NCBI RefSeq assembly: GCF_003931565.1
Contig: NZ_RRYI01000005.1
Span: 248,001 to 312,000 of the forward strand
DNA from: Caulobacter sp. 602-1
Lineage (GTDB): Bacteria; Pseudomonadota; Alphaproteobacteria; Caulobacterales; Caulobacteraceae
DNA: 64,000 bases
Direction: 5' to 3'
Below are positions 59,767-64,000 of the stretch, one piece after another. The position numbers were made by a program, and so were the translations under genes. Each line of letters opens with the position of its first letter. Position 1 is the stretch's first letter. Under the pieces are notes generated by a model. That model saw nothing but the letters and a program-made list of their open reading frames with translations, did no database searches and was not told the DNA's origin.

Positions 59767-60740
59767 TATGTAGTCCTCGCAGTTTCTTCACCTAGCGCGA
59801 GTTCCGCCTGATAGCCGTTGAGCGGCCAGACCGAACGCGAATAGTGTAGATTTCGCATATACAGATCGGCAGGTGCCGACCCGTGATCCTCCTGCATCGC
59901 ATAAATGAAGACCGAATATTCTGGATTAGGCACCTTTCTTAGGACGAGATACTGCGTGAGAAGAAGCATAACTCGAGTGATGGCGTAAAACCTAAAACAA
60001 GGCCAGTCATCATGGGCTGGCAACGGGTCGTTTCCGTGCACGATGTAGTTTCGAAAGATTCTGACAAGTTCCGCAGCAGCACCGGCGCCACTCAGTCCAT
60101 ACTTTTCGCCAATGGAATCAATCTCGTTCTTTAGAGAACATTGGTGGCTGCAAATGTGCCTAGCCACGCGAAAGCTTACTTCAAAGGCCTGGATTTTTGC
60201 AGCTTCACCTTGTTCGGCTTGAAATAGTCGCCGGGCTCGCACCGGTATTTTATCCTTCGGGAACATTCCTTCGGCCGAGATTTCGATTGCCGCCTCATAG
60301 GCATTCCAAGCGAAGTTAAATGTGATCAACGCCGCTGCGTACTTCGAGGCAAGTTCCCTGTCCTCCTCTTCCCGCTGCCATGCAGCGTCGCACCAAAAGC
60401 CAGCCTCATCGCCGGTGACGTAGGAGGGATCCGCAAACAAGTCATCGAGGCTCGCGGCCATCTGCAGGCCGTAGATCACGCCCGGCCACGGATCGTCGCA
60501 GCGCTCGTACTGCGGAAACCGCTCATAGTAGCCGAGAGAGGCGATCGCGCGGAACAGCGCGGCGATATGCTCTCGAAGTGGCAGCAAGCCACGAGTCCAG
60601 CAATCAGGTCGAGCGCACCTGCACTGAACGTAGGCCTCTGCTGGGTCTGTGGCGCGGTACTTTCGCTTCCGCTGCGCATTGGTTCGAGTCTCCGCCAAAG
60701 GAGGAGCCCCCCAAGGGAGTCTAGGATCGGCCTCCGACAC
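59766..60740 (-). CDS. HEPN-like protein, minus-strand member of a divergent homologous pair
   Basis: This 324-residue, largely helical protein has a Cys cluster near the N-terminus (CRCARPDC at 40-47), a middle block GVIYGLQMAASLDDLFAD and ELASKYAAALITFNFAWNAY shared with the divergent neighbour, and RIFRNYIVHGNDPLP (Arg230, His235), the R-x4-H pattern of HEPN ribonucleases. No family name is known to me. GTG start with GGGAGA upstream. HEPN proteins with this motif often act as RNases in toxin-antitoxin or defence systems. Confidence 0.72.
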   Translation of the reverse strand: MSEADPRLPWGAPPLAETRTNAQRKRKYRATDPAEAYVQCRCARPDCWTRGLLPLREHIAALFRAIASLGYYERFPQYERCDDPWPGVIYGLQMAASLDDLFADPSYVTGDEAGFWCDAAWQREEEDRELASKYAAALITFNFAWNAYEAAIEISAEGMFPKDKIPVRARRLFQAEQGEAAKIQAFEVSFRVARHICSHQCSLKNEIDSIGEKYGLSGAGAAAELVRIFRNYIVHGNDPLPAHDDWPCFRFYAITRVMLLLTQYLVLRKVPNPEYSVFIYAMQEDHGSAPADLYMRNLHYSRSVWPLNGYQAELALGEETARTT

Positions 60741-60991
60741 TTCCGTCTCCCGCTGCCGCTTCCGGTCCGACCTGAACGCAATTTCCTTGACTGGTCAGCA
60801 TGATCGCCCTGCCAAATCCAGGTTGCAAGGCCGGCCAAGCTTGGACTGCGGGGGTCACGCCGGTGTCGAGTTGCATGAGCGCAAAGCGGGGGTGATTGCT
60901 AGCCAACCGATTTGATCTTCAAATCCCTCAGCCAGAAGATCAAGGTGTCGCTGGTCTCAGCTTTGAGAAGTGGGCCTCGGGGCAAAAGAAA

Positions 60992-62185
60992 ATGAAATTG
61001 CGCATAGCCCCAATGGTGACGCACCTGCTTCAGAGAGCCGCTGCGCTCTTTCTCGGCCTAGCTCGAATGCAGGCGAAGGGCGATAAAGTGGTTGAGCCGT
61101 TGTTGCTGAGCACTGAACGGAATTACCTCGACTGGGAAAAGTTATATAACCTGCCTTTTGCCAAGCGTATCGATGTAGATGAGAATGGCGATATCACTTC
61201 GCCGTACTGCGCCCTCGACCCTATGAATGCTGCATGGCTGGAGCTGCCGGAGCACGCATCGGATTTGTCTCGAATGCGCCCGCTCAAAGATCACATTGTT
61301 AGAGTTCATGAGCTGTTACTAGCCTGCGTGGTCAAGGGTGCCCTACGTTCGGCGCGTCCCGCCGACGCTTCGTGGGAAGGTGTCCGATACGCTCTGCAAA
61401 TGGCCGCCAGCTTGGAGGATGTCTTTGCTGATACAGCCGTCACGGACGATGGCGCCATGTACATGTGCAGTGGCGCTGCAGAGTTTGAATTTAGCCACAG
61501 CGAAATGGCGTCTAAGTATATGGCCGGGCTTATTACGTTCAATTTTCTATGGTCTGCATACGAGGGTGCGCGAGAAATCAGCCCGTATGGAAGGGTTTTG
61601 ACCGGAAGGGCAGGTAATAAGTCTAGGGAACTATCGCGTCTTACGGCGGGGGCCTCAGAAGGGCTACCTTATTTTCGCGCCTGCCTACACGGAGCGCTTA
61701 CCATCTGCCAACGCGGCGGCGGGCTCGATGAACATATAAGGGCGACTGTTGCGAGGTCCGCGGGGTCGACGGCGGAGTTAGCCGCTGACCTTTGCCGAAC
61801 ATTTCGTCACCATGTGTATCACGGGGACGACAAAGTCCCGGAACCAAGCGATTGGGGGGCGGAAGATTTAAGCGGCTTGAGAAGCGATAAGCGTGTCGTG
61901 CAGAAATCGCCTCAGATTGATAGATTTTACGCTGTCTGCCGCCTAGCATTAATGAATATTCAGCTTATGATAATATCCTCTTTAGAGTCGGCGGGCGCAT
62001 TTGTAGAAGACTTTGAGTTTGACGATTTCATCGCTTTGGACATTGAGCTTAGCGCTGCATGGCTACTGGCGCATGCCCATGTCGTGTTCGATAGCGAATT
62101 CTATGAAATTAGCCCACCCCTTCCGTTTGATGACTATCCTCCGTTCACGTGGAAACGTGATAAAGAGGCAACACAAACGCCCTGA
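60992..62185 (+). CDS. HEPN-like protein, plus-strand member of a divergent homologous pair
   Basis: This protein (397 residues from the ATG at 60992, or 429 from a TTG at 60896) shares with its divergent neighbour GVRYALQMAASLEDVFAD, EMASKYMAGLITFNFLWSAY and RTFRHHVYHGDD, again R-x4-H. The start is uncertain since neither has a strong ribosome site. Codon use is visibly more AT-rich than in the ICE backbone, so it was probably acquired separately. The segment before the HEPN block (LDWEKLYNLPFAKRIDVDEN) is not in the neighbour. Function unknown; RNA cleavage is the best guess. Confidence 0.72.
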   Translation: MKLRIAPMVTHLLQRAAALFLGLARMQAKGDKVVEPLLLSTERNYLDWEKLYNLPFAKRIDVDENGDITSPYCALDPMNAAWLELPEHASDLSRMRPLKDHIVRVHELLLACVVKGALRSARPADASWEGVRYALQMAASLEDVFADTAVTDDGAMYMCSGAAEFEFSHSEMASKYMAGLITFNFLWSAYEGAREISPYGRVLTGRAGNKSRELSRLTAGASEGLPYFRACLHGALTICQRGGGLDEHIRATVARSAGSTAELAADLCRTFRHHVYHGDDKVPEPSDWGAEDLSGLRSDKRVVQKSPQIDRFYAVCRLALMNIQLMIISSLESAGAFVEDFEFDDFIALDIELSAAWLLAHAHVVFDSEFYEISPPLPFDDYPPFTWKRDKEATQTP

Positions 62186-62301
62186 CCCGCTTCAGGTGAG
62201 GGACAGTCGCGTAGAGTTGAGAGCGCATCTTACTCGCGAGTCAGATCGCAAGAGTGCGCCATTCGGAAATCGTAGGCTATAGGGCTGCAGCGTAGAGGTA
62301 A

Positions 62302-62652
62302 CTACCTTCGCCCTTCGATTCTGCCCGCCACACCAATCCGTCCGCCATCGCCGCCCTAAACGACGCCTTCAGCCGCCAGCCGGGTCCTGGCTGGATGATG
62401 ACCGCCGGGGTTCAGTGCCTTGGGCTCGCTTTCGTGGGTGCGGCGACCTTCGCCGTGCGGTCTTTCGAGCGGTTCGACGAGGCAAACGACCCCCATGGCG
62501 AGCATGACTTCGGCGCCCTGGTCGTCCAGGGACGCAAACTCTTCTGGAAGATCGACTACTATGACCTCGACATGACGCACGGCTCTCCCGATCCGTCCGA
62601 TCCGGCGGTCACGCGTCGAGTGCTGACCATCATGCTGGCCAGTGAGTACTAG
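62302..62652 (+). CDS. DUF3768 family protein, 5' end lacking a normal start
   Basis: The frame encodes a DUF3768 protein: TAGVQCLGLAFVG, FERFDEANDPHGEHDFGALV, FWKIDYYDLDMTHGSPDPSD and TRRVLTIMLASEY. The family's N-terminal part is also encoded, as SAIAALNDAFSRQPGPGW, but upstream of the first ATG (62395), with no ATG, GTG or TTG between the stop at 62299 and that ATG. Either a rare start such as ATC is used, the 85-residue form from 62395 is made, or the 5' end was lost. The family is common on alphaproteobacterial elements; its role is unknown. Confidence 0.75.
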   Translation, partial: LPSPFDSARHTNPSAIAALNDAFSRQPGPGWMMTAGVQCLGLAFVGAATFAVRSFERFDEANDPHGEHDFGALVVQGRKLFWKIDYYDLDMTHGSPDPSDPAVTRRVLTIMLASEY

Positions 62653-62658
62653 CCCCGC

Positions 62659-62680
62659 AGGCCCCGCTTTGGCGGGGCCT
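62659..62680. terminator. bidirectional terminator between DUF3768 and S1/P1 nuclease
   Basis: aggccccgc at 62659-62667 pairs with gcggggcct at 62672-62680 around tttg, followed by cttctcgttt. Placed between two convergent genes, it can stop transcription from both sides. Confidence 0.8.
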
Positions 62681-62689
62681 CTTCTCGTT

Positions 62690-63553
62690 TCATCCCAGGG
62701 CGCGATTGAGTTCGAGCGCCAGTCGAACGCCGGCCTTCTTCAGCTGTTCGGCCACGACCCTCTTGGCCGTATCGCCATAGCCCTCAGGCAGGGCGACGGG
62801 AGCGGCGTCGGTGGCGCAGCCGGGCTTGGAGCCGACCGTGTAGACGCTGGCCTTGGCGATGGCGAAGCTCTCCAGGGCCCAGGTCCTGGCGTCGCCCTGT
62901 TCCCAGACCTTGCGCTGGGCCGGTGTGATCTCTGCCGCCAGGGTCCTGGCCAGCCGGTCGGCGTCGGGATCGATGGCCTCGACCGCGACGGTGTCCCAGT
63001 AGCTGTGCAGGTTGACGGTGCGAGGCCCGCCCAGGGCCAGCGGCACGCAGTTGCCGCCCCGGTCCTGGTTGTCGGCCGCGTGCAGCGGCTGGTGCAGGTC
63101 GCCCACGAAATGCAGCAGGAACTTCAAGGCCAGTAGGCGCTCGGCCGCGTCGGTCTTGGGATCGGCCAGTTCGCGGGCGAAGGCGTCGATGCGGCCGACG
63201 ACGCAGTCCTTCTCGGGACCAGCGCTGGCCGGCGTGGCGCTGGCCGGGAAGCCGAAGCAGGCGGCCGCGAGGTCGGGTTGGTCAAGTTCGGTGTCGACGA
63301 AGTGCCACTCGGTGGTCTCGCGGTGGTCCTTGCGCCAGGCGTCGGCCCATGAGGCGCGCGCGCCAAGGTCGGGCGGCGTCAGGGTGTCGGGATCGCTGGC
63401 CAGCATTGCGTCGACGGCGGCGGCGGCCTTGGGCGTGAGGTAGCCGCGGGCGATCTGGGCGATCACGGCATGGCCTTCGCGGCCCCAGGCCAGTGCCGAT
63501 GTCGGCATGACGGCGGCAGCGGCGAGCAGGGCGGACAGGATCAGGCGGCGCAT
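62690..63553 (-). CDS. S1/P1 family single-strand nuclease, secreted
   Basis: This 287-residue zinc nuclease cuts single-stranded nucleic acid outside the cytoplasm. A signal peptide (LILSALLAAAAVMPTSALA) is followed directly by AWGREGHAVIAQIA, whose Trp and His are zinc ligands in the mature enzyme. LKFLLHFVGDLHQPLHAADN, RGGN and NLHSYWDTV carry the other zinc-binding His and Asp. The ATG at 63553 is chosen; the frame is open upstream. It looks like ordinary chromosome to the right of the element. Confidence 0.92.
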   Translation of the reverse strand: MRRLILSALLAAAAVMPTSALAWGREGHAVIAQIARGYLTPKAAAAVDAMLASDPDTLTPPDLGARASWADAWRKDHRETTEWHFVDTELDQPDLAAACFGFPASATPASAGPEKDCVVGRIDAFARELADPKTDAAERLLALKFLLHFVGDLHQPLHAADNQDRGGNCVPLALGGPRTVNLHSYWDTVAVEAIDPDADRLARTLAAEITPAQRKVWEQGDARTWALESFAIAKASVYTVGSKPGCATDAAPVALPEGYGDTAKRVVAEQLKKAGVRLALELNRALG

Positions 63554-63702
63554 GCGATTCCCCGATGAAGATCGCGGCCTGATGCGCCCGGCGACCGCCG
63601 GGCGCAAGCGTTCGGAGGAGAGTGCGGCCGACAGGTGGCCTGCCGGCCGGCTCACGAGGAAGGCCCGAGCCTCGCCAGGGGCTGTGCTCCGGACCTTGGC
63701 GA

Positions 63703-64000
63703 CTAGACCGGCCACGCGCACGCCCGCTCGATCGCCAGGTCCGTGATCCTGTTGGCGTCCGACCCGGGATCGAAGAACCAGGGACGGATGATCGCAAGGT
63801 CCTCGTCGTCGGCAACCAGCGGCTGCAGAGCGGCGATCGCGCTGTGCAACAGCCGCTCGCAGGTTTCCTCGGTCTCCAGGATCGTCTTCATGTCCCGGGA
63901 ATTGTCTTTGGTCTCCACGAGGCTGCCGCTGACATAGCCGGCGAGATTTCCCGACAGATAAAGCTGGAAGAGCGCACCCTTGAGCGAGGTCGCCCGACGG
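63703..64000 (-). CDS. hypothetical protein, partial at the window edge
   Basis: The frame stays open to the window's end, so the gene starts beyond 64000. The visible part includes SLKGALFQLYLSGNLAGYVS, a short charged middle, ERLLHSAIAALQPLVADDED and a C-terminus IIRPWFFDPGSDANRITDLA then IERACAWPV. No family recognised. It probably belongs to the right chromosomal flank. Confidence 0.6.
   Translation of the reverse strand, partial: RRATSLKGALFQLYLSGNLAGYVSGSLVETKDNSRDMKTILETEETCERLLHSAIAALQPLVADDEDLAIIRPWFFDPGSDANRITDLAIERACAWPV

Noticed and set aside
60670..60695. ggttcgagtctccgcc, which resembles a tRNA T arm
   Set aside because: It lies inside the coding sequence of the HEPN-like gene and no acceptor or anticodon stem can be drawn around it.
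1..64000. CRISPR arrays, rRNA genes and insertion sequences
   Set aside because: I looked for evenly spaced repeats, rRNA sequence and transposase genes and saw none.

Overview
This is GC-rich alphaproteobacterial DNA, most likely Caulobacter or a close relative in Caulobacterales. The signs are a two-domain cold-shock protein, a mitochondrial-type complex I accessory subunit, and an astexin-type lasso peptide locus with a TonB receptor, FecR and an ECF sigma factor. Nearly all of it (about 2.0-62.3 kb) reads as one integrative and conjugative element (ICE) next to a tRNA-Arg gene. Chromosome-like sequence lies at both edges: tRNA-Glu, cold-shock protein, DUF192 protein, tRNA-Pro, complex I subunit and tRNA-Arg on the left, and an S1/P1 nuclease on the right. 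I did not find the right attachment site by eye.

Layout: a large serine integrase whose last codons lie inside tRNA-Arg (2.0-3.7 kb); a ParB-like protein and DUF736 genes, one an inverted pseudogene (3.7-10 kb); a lasso peptide locus (10.3-21.9 kb) with a GntR regulator, two tandem precursor genes each behind the same 19-bp promoter-proximal repeat, maturase B and cyclase C, and a converging block of isopeptidase, TonB receptor, FecR and ECF sigma; a GIY-YIG protein sits between the two halves. Next come transfer genes (22-30 kb: Xre, DUF2285, HTH, DUF2840, TraF, lytic transglycosylase, relaxase, VirD4/TraG, CopG). A seven-gene cassette at 30.2-40.9 kb matches the layout of single-strand DNA phosphorothioation defence, SspABCD plus a helicase/GHKL ATPase/PLD-nuclease trio like SspFGH. 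The trb mating-pair genes follow (41.3-50.5 kb: B C D E J K L F G I and DUF2274), then a second serine recombinase with two ParB/RepB-like genes (51.5-54.9 kb).

The right end (54.9-62.2 kb) is lower in GC and holds the least characterised genes. One minus-strand group joins a second GHKL ATPase, related to the one in the Ssp cassette, to a protein with an EVE/PUA-like domain of the kind found at the N-terminus of Mrr enzymes, here followed by a membrane segment, and to a small membrane protein. Beside it a divergent pair of homologous proteins carries a HEPN-like R-x4-H motif. These are the best candidates for an undescribed defence system. Perfect inverted repeats also sit at control points: before parB, over the Shine-Dalgarno of trbB, before the ECF sigma gene, after the lasso precursors and after the second GHKL gene.
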